Assembly: GCA_045545095.1 (NCBI GenBank)
Contig: JAZQAG010000002.1
Span: 1 to 64,000, forward strand
Direction of reading: 5' to 3'
Source of the DNA: Phocaeicola_A sp045545095
GTDB lineage: Bacteria > Bacteroidota > Bacteroidia > Bacteroidales > Bacteroidaceae
Length of the DNA: 64,000 bases
Below are positions 24,813 to 32,800 of the stretch, one piece after another (position 1 is the first letter of the stretch; each line of letters starts with the position of its first letter). The position numbers and the translations under genes are program-made. Below the pieces are notes generated by a model. The model was not told the DNA's origin and made no database searches. It was given only the letters and a program-made list of their open reading frames with translations.

Positions 24813-27008
24813 ATGAATGGACGGAACCTATTTTTTAGTCTTATGGTCGTTGGGCTTGTGTGTTGCATAGGAACACTTCCCGCCATATCCCAAAGTATTT
24901 CAGAGAAAAAGTCTGTTACCCGCCCGGTGTCGGAGACCTCTTTCCGTAATTTGGCGCGTGGCATGGACGATGTCTGGTATGGCACACGTGAGGCGCGTGC
25001 TGTTGCCGATAGTGTGTTGGCTTACCAGTTCCCCAGTGGTGGATGGGCCAAGAACCAGAGTTGGCACCAGCGTCCTGATGCCAAGAAGTGGGCCGAACGG
25101 GCACTTATCCGCCAACAGATGAAGTCCGAAAGCGGTGTAGGCTCTACCATCGACAATATGGGCACCACCATTGAGATGCTTTTCTTGGCCAAAATGTATA
25201 AGGAAACAGGGCGTAAGGTCTATCGCAAAGCCTTCATGCGGGGCTTCGAATATCTGTTGGAGGCACAATACGACAATGGCGGATGGCCGCAATATTACCC
25301 TTTGAAGAGATCTGCTAAGAGTGGGCGTCTTGACTACTCGGCGCATATTACCTACAACGATGATGCCATGAGCAATGTCATCAAATTGATGCGCGACCTG
25401 GCCGAAGGCGATAAGGCGCCCTATGATGCTCTGAAATTGTCGGAAAAAGATAAAGCCCGTGCCAAAGTCTCGTATGAGAAGGCTATCCAGTGTATTGTCA
25501 ACACCCAGATTATCAAGGATGGCAAGCGTACGGTGTGGTGCCAGCAACACCATTATGAGACATTGCAACCTGTGCAGGCGCGAGCCTATGAGTTCCCCTC
25601 CTTCACCGCTGATGGCGAGACGGCCGACTTGGTAGAACTGCTCATGGGCGTGAAGAATCCTTCCCCCTCGGTGATGAATGCCATAGAGTGTGCCGTAGAG
25701 TGGTTGCGCAATCATGCTATCAAAGGATACCGTCACGAGATGTACAAGGATACTAATGGCAAGTGGGACCGTCGGTTGGTACCCGATGCCAATGCTCCTC
25801 TCCTCTGGGCACGCAACTATGATTTGGAGACAGAGAAGCCCTACTTCGGCGACCGTGATGGCAAGAAGCATGACAATTATGCCGAAATCAGCCGTGAGCG
25901 CCGCATGGGATACAGTTGGATAGGTACTGATGTGCAAGCGGTGCTCGACAAATATCCTGCTTGGTACACCAAACATCATCCCGGCAACTATCAGACGGGC
26001 GATTACGGCTATCTCTATTGCCACATGAGCGGACGTGGTGAATGGACAGCTTATGCTCTCAGTCGCGATGGTCTTCACTTTCATGACCTCATCAATGGTG
26101 AGCCTGTTATGGATAGAACTGTACATGCACGCATCGAAGGAGGACAGCGTGATGCTTACATCACTCGTCGGCACGATGGCAAAGGTTATCTGATGGTGAC
26201 CACCGACATGCGTGTGGGCAGCTATAAAGAGTTGAAGAAAGCCGCTGAATGGGACAACTATGGTATTGACCTGCTCACTTCTGACGACCTGATACACTGG
26301 AAATCAGTTACTTTTGATTATCGCAAGGGCGCTTCCATTTTCTGTGACCCGCAATCGCCCGATGTCTATAAAGACTGGAGTACCATCAATCGTGTGTGGG
26401 CTCCCCAAATTATTTGGGACCGGAACTATAAGTGGTCCGATGGCAAGAAGGGTGGGTATCTGATTTACTACTCTATGTGGAATCGTGCCGAAGAGAAGTA
26501 CGACCGTATGTACTATTCCTATGCTGATGAATCCTTCACCCGTCTGACTAAACCCCAACTGCTCTTCGATTGGGGATATGCCACTATCGATGCCGACATC
26601 AACTACCTGCCTTCTGACGGTCTCTACCATATGATGATCAAGAAAGAGGGAGGTACACCCGGTATCTTCACCACCGCTTCCAAGAAACTCACAGGTCCTT
26701 GGCCCGAACCCGTAGCCGATGACTATGTGGATTTCGAAGGAAAGAAGAAGTGCGAAGGCGCATCGGCTTTCCAACTGGTAGGTGACAGTACATGGCGTGT
26801 GGCCTATATTGAGTATAGCAGCAAACCACGTAATTACCGCATCTGCAAGGCCGACAAGAATTTGCGCAATTTCACTTCACCACAGAATATAAAGGGTGTA
26901 GAGGCTCCTCAGCATGGTTCTTTCATGCGCCTGACCCGCGAGGAATATGAGCGTCTGCAGGCATGGTCGGACAGCCTCAGTGCAAAGCCTCTTTCTTCTG
27001 AGCAATAA
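24813..27008 (+). CDS. PL10 pectate lyase - GH43 fusion enzyme
   Basis: A secreted enzyme of 731 residues with two catalytic-type modules. The signal peptide ends PAISQS. Residues about 45-390 are a pectate lyase family 10 domain: FPSGGWAKNQSW, GSTIDNMGTT, YDNGGWPQYYPL and HITYNDDAM, with the conserved aspartates. Residues about 395-720 look like a GH43-type propeller: YLYCHMSGRGEWTAYALSRDG, RVWAPQIIWDR, YHMMIKKEGGTPG and KKCEGASAFQL with a candidate acid glutamate. The fusion suggests combined lyase and exo-glycosidase action on decorated homogalacturonan or rhamnogalacturonan. Substrate and activity of the second domain are inferred. No SusC/SusD gene adjoins it. Confidence 0.85.
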   Translation: MNGRNLFFSLMVVGLVCCIGTLPAISQSISEKKSVTRPVSETSFRNLARGMDDVWYGTREARAVADSVLAYQFPSGGWAKNQSWHQRPDAKKWAERALIRQQMKSESGVGSTIDNMGTTIEMLFLAKMYKETGRKVYRKAFMRGFEYLLEAQYDNGGWPQYYPLKRSAKSGRLDYSAHITYNDDAMSNVIKLMRDLAEGDKAPYDALKLSEKDKARAKVSYEKAIQCIVNTQIIKDGKRTVWCQQHHYETLQPVQARAYEFPSFTADGETADLVELLMGVKNPSPSVMNAIECAVEWLRNHAIKGYRHEMYKDTNGKWDRRLVPDANAPLLWARNYDLETEKPYFGDRDGKKHDNYAEISRERRMGYSWIGTDVQAVLDKYPAWYTKHHPGNYQTGDYGYLYCHMSGRGEWTAYALSRDGLHFHDLINGEPVMDRTVHARIEGGQRDAYITRRHDGKGYLMVTTDMRVGSYKELKKAAEWDNYGIDLLTSDDLIHWKSVTFDYRKGASIFCDPQSPDVYKDWSTINRVWAPQIIWDRNYKWSDGKKGGYLIYYSMWNRAEEKYDRMYYSYADESFTRLTKPQLLFDWGYATIDADINYLPSDGLYHMMIKKEGGTPGIFTTASKKLTGPWPEPVADDYVDFEGKKKCEGASAFQLVGDSTWRVAYIEYSSKPRNYRICKADKNLRNFTSPQNIKGVEAPQHGSFMRLTREEYERLQAWSDSLSAKPLSSEQ

Positions 27009-27098
27009 ACTGAATATTTATAGGAAATGCGGTTGTTTGATAATTTGTTAATTAATTGAATAACAATTGATCGCATTTACATTATGTTTGCATGTAGA

Positions 27099-27231
27099 TG
27101 TAAAAGCCTTTACGCCAACGTGTAAAGGCTTTTACACTTGTTTGTAAAGACGTTTACACCTATATGTAAAGAGCTTTACACATAGATGTAAAGGAAATGC
27201 TACTCTATATGTAAAGCTCTATGTAATAAAT
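27099..27231. repeat. Tandem array of six 22-bp TGTAAA palindromic units
   Basis: Six head-to-tail units of 22, 22, 22, 22, 23 and 22 bp each begin TGTAAA. Four contain a near-perfect palindrome of the form TGTAAA-G-nn-CTTTACA (for example TGTAAAGAGCTTTACA at 27165-27180), and the last two are degenerate. The array lies between the convergent 3' ends of the PL10-GH43 gene and the DUF6078-like gene. It could bind a dimeric regulator, fold as serial hairpins that stop transcription from both sides, or be a dispersed repeat. The rest of 27009-27280 shows nothing else. Confidence 0.85.
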
Positions 27232-27280
27232 ATCGTAAGAAAATAAGGATATATGTGGTTGCCTCTATAGCTGGTATGGC

Positions 27281-27718
27281 CTATTTCCACAAGTAAGTCT
27301 CTTCGTATCCGTCGAAGTATTCTTCTTGCTTGAGACCGCATTTCTGAGCCAAAGCAATGATGTATTTGGCCTCTTCTGGAGTCAGCAGCACTTCTCCTTT
27401 TCGTGTCTGATAGTAGCGTCGGAATCCCAGTTTGCCTATGGCCAATGTACGGAAACGACTCATTTGTCCGGAAGGTATCAGGTTGATGGTGTGCATGAAT
27501 CCCCGTGGCAGGCGTAGTTTCTCATTCGACAAGAAGAACTTGCATTTACCTTTTTGCTTGTCAAACCACTTTTGACTCAGTACATTGATGAAGGGAAATT
27601 CTCCTTCGTGAGCATGGAAGGCTGTCTGTCGGAGACATTTTTCCGCTTGTGGGCATCCGTTTACGTTGCATAGACCGAAATTGCCGGGTATCTCATTCTG
27701 GTTGATGGTCTTTTTCAT
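27281..27718 (-). CDS. DUF6078-like small cytoplasmic protein
   Basis: A 145-residue protein without a signal peptide. The N-terminal third has spaced cysteines (C17, C22, C28, then C59) in GLCNVNGCPQAEKCLRQ, which could bind zinc. The rest is basic and aromatic (LGFRRYYQTRKGEV, LTPEEAKYIIALAQKCGL). It resembles the DUF6078 family of Bacteroides, assigned from memory with moderate confidence; its function is unknown. It has a consensus promoter immediately upstream (27753-27784). Confidence 0.65.
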   Translation of the reverse strand: MKKTINQNEIPGNFGLCNVNGCPQAEKCLRQTAFHAHEGEFPFINVLSQKWFDKQKGKCKFFLSNEKLRLPRGFMHTINLIPSGQMSRFRTLAIGKLGFRRYYQTRKGEVLLTPEEAKYIIALAQKCGLKQEEYFDGYEETYLWK

Positions 27719-27752
27719 GTTCAGGCTTGTAAAGTTTGAAATTTATGATATG

Positions 27753-27784
27753 CAAAGATAATGTAAAAACGGAAGGAATTCAAA
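27753..27784 (-). promoter_or_regulatory. Promoter of the DUF6078-like gene
   Basis: On the minus strand, -33 TTTG (27784-27781) and -7 TATCTTTG (27760-27753) are separated by 20 bp, an exact consensus, 35 bases before the ATG. It is divergent from the promoter at 27963-27992. The 378-base gap 27719-28096 holds only these two promoters and AT-rich sequence. Confidence 0.75.
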
Positions 27785-27962
27785 ATCTTTCTTCTTTTTT
27801 CTCTTTCTTTTATTTTCGGATAGGCTGATAAATCTTTACATGTCGGTTCGTCTTGTATGCGTGCGATAACAATTGTGTATGTAATTTAACAGGAAAAAAG
27901 TGCTTGTGCTGTTGTAAAATAATATAATTTTAGGTCTTTTTAAGTGATTTTTTTAATATTAT

Positions 27963-27992
27963 TTTGCTCCGTTTTTTTTTTTTTTATATTTG
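27963..27992 (+). promoter_or_regulatory. Promoter of the 18-kb giant-protein operon with a T14 spacer tract
   Basis: -33 TTTG (27963-27966) and -7 TATATTTG (27985-27992) are separated by 18 bp. Most of the spacer is an uninterrupted run of T: 27972-27985 is 14 T, the last forming the first base of the -7 box. Slippage in such a tract would change the spacing between the two elements. The leader is about 100 bases and includes a small GAAATT/AATTTC hairpin at 28028-28045. Confidence 0.7.
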
Positions 27993-28096
27993 CCGCCAGG
28001 ACTCTTCGTTTTGGAAACTACGTCTCTGAAATTGCTCTGAATTTCATAAATTATAGAGATAAATATTGACATTTTAAATACTTGAGAATCTGTTTT

Positions 28097-30952
28097 ATGA
28101 AAAAGTTATTATTAAGTTTGGTGCTAATGCTGGTCGGGATGTCGGTATGGGCACAGGATTGGACAACTCCGAGTGAGAATGAGTATCAAAGCTCGACTCC
28201 GGTGTATGTACAAGTGAACGTAAATGGTGAGACGCAACTGAAAGCACAGGTTGCAGCTTTCATTGGTGACGAATGCCGTGCGGTGGCCTATGCTGCAGAA
28301 ACGACAATCGGTAACTCGCAGTATTATTCACTTCGTGTTTGGGGTGATCCATCGGCAGACATCGACAAGACTATTACATTCAAGGTGGCTTGGAATGGAT
28401 TGGTTTTCAATATGGAGAAAACCGTTACCTGGACAGGCGAGACCCATACGGAGATTCCCGTAGTGCTGAATGTGGATATGCCTACAGGGGTGTATATTAC
28501 CAATCCGTTGCGGATTGAAACCAAATTGCTTGGGACATACGACTTGTCTGATGATTTCTCCTTAACCTATTCTGATGGGGCTTCAAGTGAGGAATATTAT
28601 CCGCTTGGTGAATCCACTATTGAGACAGAGTTGACTTACGTATGGAACTATGCCAATTCAGCATCATTCTTTACGATTGATGAGAACAACATCCTTACGG
28701 CTCTTCAAGAAACAGGGGAAGCTGGCGCATATTTGTCGCTTACAGTGTCAGGAGGTGACCAATTTGTAATAGGGGGGGATGCCACTGTCCTTATTACAGT
28801 ACCAGAGGTTCCTGTGGAAAGCATTTCTTGTTCCTATGATACTTGGACAATGCCTATTACTCAAAATCTGTATGAACAGGAAGAACTTAGGGCGGCTATA
28901 ACTGTAGCACCGGATGACGCCACTAATCCGAACTGGTATTTTGCAGCAGCTGATGATGATGCAGCAAATGTGTTCAATGAAAAAACCTTTAAATTTTCTG
29001 CAGGCGGAACATACAACATCAAAATTGTTTCTGAATATAATCCAGATATATACACAACCATTCAGGTGACGGTGACAGTGCCTGTAGAGAGTATCTCGCT
29101 GAATTCTCCGTCAGGTACTTTCCATGCTCTTATTGGTGACAATATCTATGATCTTATAGCACCCTATGTAGAGATTAATCCTACAGATGCCACCAATCCG
29201 GGCTTCCATCTTGACATACCGGCAGAGGCTTCTGATGCTATTACTGACAACGTCGCTTATATGCCGGGTGAATATACCATATATGTGGCTTCTGATGAGA
29301 ACCCCGAAATCAAGACTGGGGCTATTACCGTGAATGTCTGGTATATCCAGGCTCCCGAAACATTGGAGATGGAAGTTGGCGAAAACTTTAATACCTTGCT
29401 TGAGGGACAGGTCAGTGTAGTTCCACAGGGTACTCTTTTCATAAATCCTATGGAGGCTGATGGTTATGCTTTCGCTGATGGTATGGCCTTACAAGCCGGG
29501 ACATACACGTTGGTTGTCACTTGCGATGAATACTCCCAAGCTACGGCTGAGATCATCGTCACTGTGAAAGAGCCTGTAGTCATAACATACCCCTCTTCGC
29601 TGACTATCTCCAAGCTGAAAGATACGGAACTGGTGTTGACTATCACTTCAGGCGAAGAGAATTTTAATCCTGACTTGTTGGACATCTGGATTGAAGGGGA
29701 AACTGCCGGAGTCTTGCCTATGCCTACTATAGATGAAGTGGAAGGCAGCAATGGCTTGAAATGGAACATCCGTGGTTATGCTGTGGGAAGATATTACTCG
29801 TATATTACTTACGATGGAAAGTTGATGGACAATGATGAAGGTTATGCAGAACTGTCGTTGGCTCTCCCCGTAGAAATAGCCTTTAATCCTACTGGTTGGG
29901 ATTGGATTTACTCTCCGTCTTATATAAATTTTGATGACCCGACTTGGCTGGATGATGGTGCAGACAACCGCGTCATCGAAATCCGTTCGCAGACAGACTT
30001 GCTCTACAACGATGAAACATTGGGTATCTTCGGCTCATTGTATGGGCTTACTCCTGAAGATGGTATGTATAAGATTAAGGCCGATTATGCCAATGCTGAC
30101 GATGCTGTGATAATAGAAACCAATGGTGACTGCTATTGGGAACGATATCCGTATAAAGAAATCGTCAAAGGCTATAACTGGATAGGTTATCCCAATGAGT
30201 GGGAGATGACCGTGGCCGACCTTAACACCTTGGGAAATACTGCTTATGACGGTGACCAGATTATCGGTAAAACCGGTTTTGCTGAATATGATGCCACTTC
30301 GGGTGAATGGATAGCTGGCGATGGCTTCTCTTTCCAAGTGGGTAAGGGTTATCTCTACTATTGCACAGGCGAAAATGGTCTTCCTAATGGCTTCTCATTC
30401 GACTTTACTCCTGAATCAGGATCTGCAGAAATTACACCTCCTATGGGACAAAATGTAGCTTTGGCTACTCAGAAGGCTTTTGCCGAGAGCGTATGGCAAT
30501 ACGATGCCGGACAGTTTGCTGATAATATGGCCATTGTGGCCGAGATTCCCCAGTTGGACTTCCCCGCTGACTATACCGTGGGTGCTTTCGTAGGCGATGA
30601 GTGCCGTGGTAAGGGTAGTGCAGTTCAGGGTGGCAAGATGATGATCAGCGTAGCCGGCAAGGCTGGTGAACGTGTCACCTTCCGTCTGCACAACGAGCTG
30701 ACAGGCGAGTTCTTTGACCTTGATGAGAGCATCACCTATAGCCAACGTGCCGGTTCGTTGAAGAATCCTGTGAAACTGACATCTGATGCCATTGCTACAG
30801 GTATTGCTGAGACGATAGCTCCTGATGCCGCTGTCGAGGGTATCTTCGACCTCAGCGGTCGTCGTATCGAGAAAATGAATGCAGGTGGCATCTACATTAT
30901 CAAGACCATTGAGAATGGTAAGATTGTTGCCCGTAAAATAGTGAAGAAATAA
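28097..30952 (+). CDS. Secreted Ig-like protein with duplicated AFxGDECR domain
   Basis: A secreted protein of 951 residues. I chose the ATG at 28097 (MKKLLLSLVLML) over an upstream TTG. The signal peptide ends SVWAQD. Residues about 20-130 contain a beta domain with VAAFIGDECRAVAYAAE. Bacterial Ig-like (Big_2-type) units follow (VPVESISCSYDTW, VPVESISLNSPSG). Around 690 lies KGYNWIGYPNEW with VGKGYLYYC, a domain type often seen in Bacteroidetes surface proteins. A second copy of the first domain is near 830 (VGAFVGDECRGKGSAV). The end, LSGRRIEKMNAGGIYIIKT, resembles a sorting tail. First gene of the operon; a surface role is inferred. Confidence 0.8.
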   Translation: MKKLLLSLVLMLVGMSVWAQDWTTPSENEYQSSTPVYVQVNVNGETQLKAQVAAFIGDECRAVAYAAETTIGNSQYYSLRVWGDPSADIDKTITFKVAWNGLVFNMEKTVTWTGETHTEIPVVLNVDMPTGVYITNPLRIETKLLGTYDLSDDFSLTYSDGASSEEYYPLGESTIETELTYVWNYANSASFFTIDENNILTALQETGEAGAYLSLTVSGGDQFVIGGDATVLITVPEVPVESISCSYDTWTMPITQNLYEQEELRAAITVAPDDATNPNWYFAAADDDAANVFNEKTFKFSAGGTYNIKIVSEYNPDIYTTIQVTVTVPVESISLNSPSGTFHALIGDNIYDLIAPYVEINPTDATNPGFHLDIPAEASDAITDNVAYMPGEYTIYVASDENPEIKTGAITVNVWYIQAPETLEMEVGENFNTLLEGQVSVVPQGTLFINPMEADGYAFADGMALQAGTYTLVVTCDEYSQATAEIIVTVKEPVVITYPSSLTISKLKDTELVLTITSGEENFNPDLLDIWIEGETAGVLPMPTIDEVEGSNGLKWNIRGYAVGRYYSYITYDGKLMDNDEGYAELSLALPVEIAFNPTGWDWIYSPSYINFDDPTWLDDGADNRVIEIRSQTDLLYNDETLGIFGSLYGLTPEDGMYKIKADYANADDAVIIETNGDCYWERYPYKEIVKGYNWIGYPNEWEMTVADLNTLGNTAYDGDQIIGKTGFAEYDATSGEWIAGDGFSFQVGKGYLYYCTGENGLPNGFSFDFTPESGSAEITPPMGQNVALATQKAFAESVWQYDAGQFADNMAIVAEIPQLDFPADYTVGAFVGDECRGKGSAVQGGKMMISVAGKAGERVTFRLHNELTGEFFDLDESITYSQRAGSLKNPVKLTSDAIATGIAETIAPDAAVEGIFDLSGRRIEKMNAGGIYIIKTIENGKIVARKIVKK

Positions 30953-30962
30953 TTTTAGTGAT

Positions 30963-31027
30963 GAGCTACGAGCTACAAGTTTGGTCCCGCATGACCACTT
31001 GTAGCTTGTAGCTTGTAACTTATAGCT
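30963..31027. repeat. Heptamer repeat hairpin (GAGCTAC / TAGCTTG)
   Basis: Two 7-bp units GAGCTAC-GAGCTAC are followed by a spacer and then TAGCTTG-TAGCTTG-TAACTTA-TAGCTC, so the two sides are near-complementary and can form a long imperfect hairpin. It fills most of the 83-base gap between the Ig-like gene and the barrel gene. Such AGCTACAAG-type repeats occur at many sites in Bacteroides genomes, in my recollection. It may tune expression of downstream genes in the operon. Confidence 0.7.
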
Positions 31028-31035
31028 CAAACAAT

Positions 31036-32763
31036 ATGAAATCCATCAAGCAGATACTCGTGTTGGCTGTCACGGTCATGCTTAGCGGCTCTCTTTGTGC
31101 CCAAAACATTGCCGAAATCGCCAAGAGCGATCCTTTGATTATTTCCGGTGCTGTGGGTACACAGAATACCTACCGCTATTCTTCTGTGGGCAATGGTTAT
31201 GGCTCGCCCATGAGTAACACGGTGTATGCCAACCTGAATATCAGCCTGTATGGGTTCAATATGCCGTTCTCATTGTACTATAGCAACGACAATCTTAATT
31301 TTAATTATCCTCAGATTTCCTTCAACCTTACCCCCCGTTACAAGAATTGGGTGGGACACTTTGGACAGTCATCCATGGCTATGAGTAACTATGTGATGAA
31401 CATGTCGTTCAATGGCATAGGGTTAGAGTATGATAGTGAGAAGTTCCGTGCCGGAATCTTTTATGGCCGTTTGCGCAATGCTATCAACGGAGACCCTACA
31501 AATCCTTTTGCACGCACTCCGCAATACAAACGCCTTGGGTGGGGATTTAAGGTAGGTTATGGCTCGGGCGAGAATTACATTGACCTCTATCTGCTCCGTG
31601 CTTATGATCGTGAGAACTCTATTGATGAGTTGTGGCGTCAACAGGTTGCTCCCCAAGAAAATATAGTGGTAGGAGTCAAAGGACGTGTCACTCCTTTCAA
31701 ATGGCTTTCGTTTACGGCCAATATGGCCACTTCGGTATTCAATACCGACCTGCGTACTCCCGATGTTCCCGTTAAGACAGATTTTGATGATGTCTTTGAT
31801 GTCAAGTACAGTTCTTTGATGCGTTTTGCAGGCGACCTCAATGCCAACATCAATATCAAAGGGGTGAATGCCTCCGTCAGCTACCGCATGGTACAGCCTG
31901 ACTATACTTCATTGGGAACTTATTATATGTCAAATAATTACCATAGCTTGGGCGTCACGTTAGGTACCACTCTATTTAATAAGGTATCCCTTTCGGGAAC
32001 TTTCTCCGGTCAGGCAGATAACCTATCAAACGAACAGCTATACACCACTTGTGGGTATGTCTATGCGGCCAATGCATCAACCCGTTTGGGTAATCATTTT
32101 ACCCTCACTGCCGGTTATAATGGCTATCTTCAGACACAGCGTGATGGTGTATGCACAGTCAATGATACGACTAAAATACATCGTATCATGTCCAGCTTCA
32201 GTCTCACTCCTTCCTATAATTACGAAACAGAACTGTTAGGTCACAGTGTAAGCCTTTCGGCTAACTTTACCCGTAATGAGGACCTCAATAAGTTTGCTAC
32301 AGGCGAGAGCGATGTCAAGACCCGAGCTCTCGGCCTTTCCTATAATGTTGATGTGAAGCCTATCGAAACAGATTTTACCCTTACTTATAGTCATCAGGAA
32401 TCCGAAGGCTTCAATAGCAAATACATCAGCGATGTGGCTTCGCTTGGTACCAGCCGTTCTTTCCTCAAGGAGAAGAACCTTAACCTCTCGGCCAGTGTGT
32501 CGCTCTGTTACAATGAGGTAGAACGCCAGTCGAAAAGCCTTTCACTCGGTGCCGACATGGCTGCCAGTTTCAATCTAAAGAAGGTGCACATGTTCTCGGC
32601 CAGTGCTTCTTTCAACAAGTATGGCGATGTGAACATCACCCAAACACGAAGTAATCTTGATTGTACCGATATAACGGTCAGTCTCAACTATACTTACACG
32701 TTCACTCTTTTGGCCATCAAGAGCAAAGCCAATAAAGAGAAAGAAAAAAACAAGGCTTTGTAA
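31036..32763 (+). CDS. Outer-membrane beta-barrel protein, candidate partner of the giant protein
   Basis: A 575-residue protein with signal peptide 1-22 (SGSLCAQ). The mature part is a regular series of amphipathic strands with aromatic girdles (NTVYANLNISLYGFN, PFSLYYSNDNLNFNYPQ, SVSYRMVQPDYTSLGTYYM, FTLTAGYNGYLQTQ, ITVSLNYTYTF). It ends on a strand, followed by a basic tail after LAIKSKANKEKEK. This pattern fits an outer-membrane barrel. No TonB-dependent plug, POTRA or named family motif is seen. It sits between two secreted proteins in one operon, so transport or anchoring of a neighbour is plausible but unproven. Confidence 0.72.
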   Translation: MKSIKQILVLAVTVMLSGSLCAQNIAEIAKSDPLIISGAVGTQNTYRYSSVGNGYGSPMSNTVYANLNISLYGFNMPFSLYYSNDNLNFNYPQISFNLTPRYKNWVGHFGQSSMAMSNYVMNMSFNGIGLEYDSEKFRAGIFYGRLRNAINGDPTNPFARTPQYKRLGWGFKVGYGSGENYIDLYLLRAYDRENSIDELWRQQVAPQENIVVGVKGRVTPFKWLSFTANMATSVFNTDLRTPDVPVKTDFDDVFDVKYSSLMRFAGDLNANINIKGVNASVSYRMVQPDYTSLGTYYMSNNYHSLGVTLGTTLFNKVSLSGTFSGQADNLSNEQLYTTCGYVYAANASTRLGNHFTLTAGYNGYLQTQRDGVCTVNDTTKIHRIMSSFSLTPSYNYETELLGHSVSLSANFTRNEDLNKFATGESDVKTRALGLSYNVDVKPIETDFTLTYSHQESEGFNSKYISDVASLGTSRSFLKEKNLNLSASVSLCYNEVERQSKSLSLGADMAASFNLKKVHMFSASASFNKYGDVNITQTRSNLDCTDITVSLNYTYTFTLLAIKSKANKEKEKNKAL

Positions 32764-32800
32764 ATGAGTCCGATGAAATGATTTTGAAAAGTTGTTAACT

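Noticed and set aside
24900..26297. Long antisense open frame (465 codons) within the PL10-GH43 gene
   Set aside because: The plus strand shows clear PL10 and GH43 motifs; the antisense peptide has no signal peptide or family motif and arises from codon bias.
27099..27231. CRISPR array
   Set aside because: Units are contiguous 22-mers with palindromic cores; there are no separate unique spacers and no cas genes.
31036..32763. SusC-type TonB-dependent transporter
   Set aside because: The protein is too short, lacks the plug domain and TonB box, and no SusD follows.
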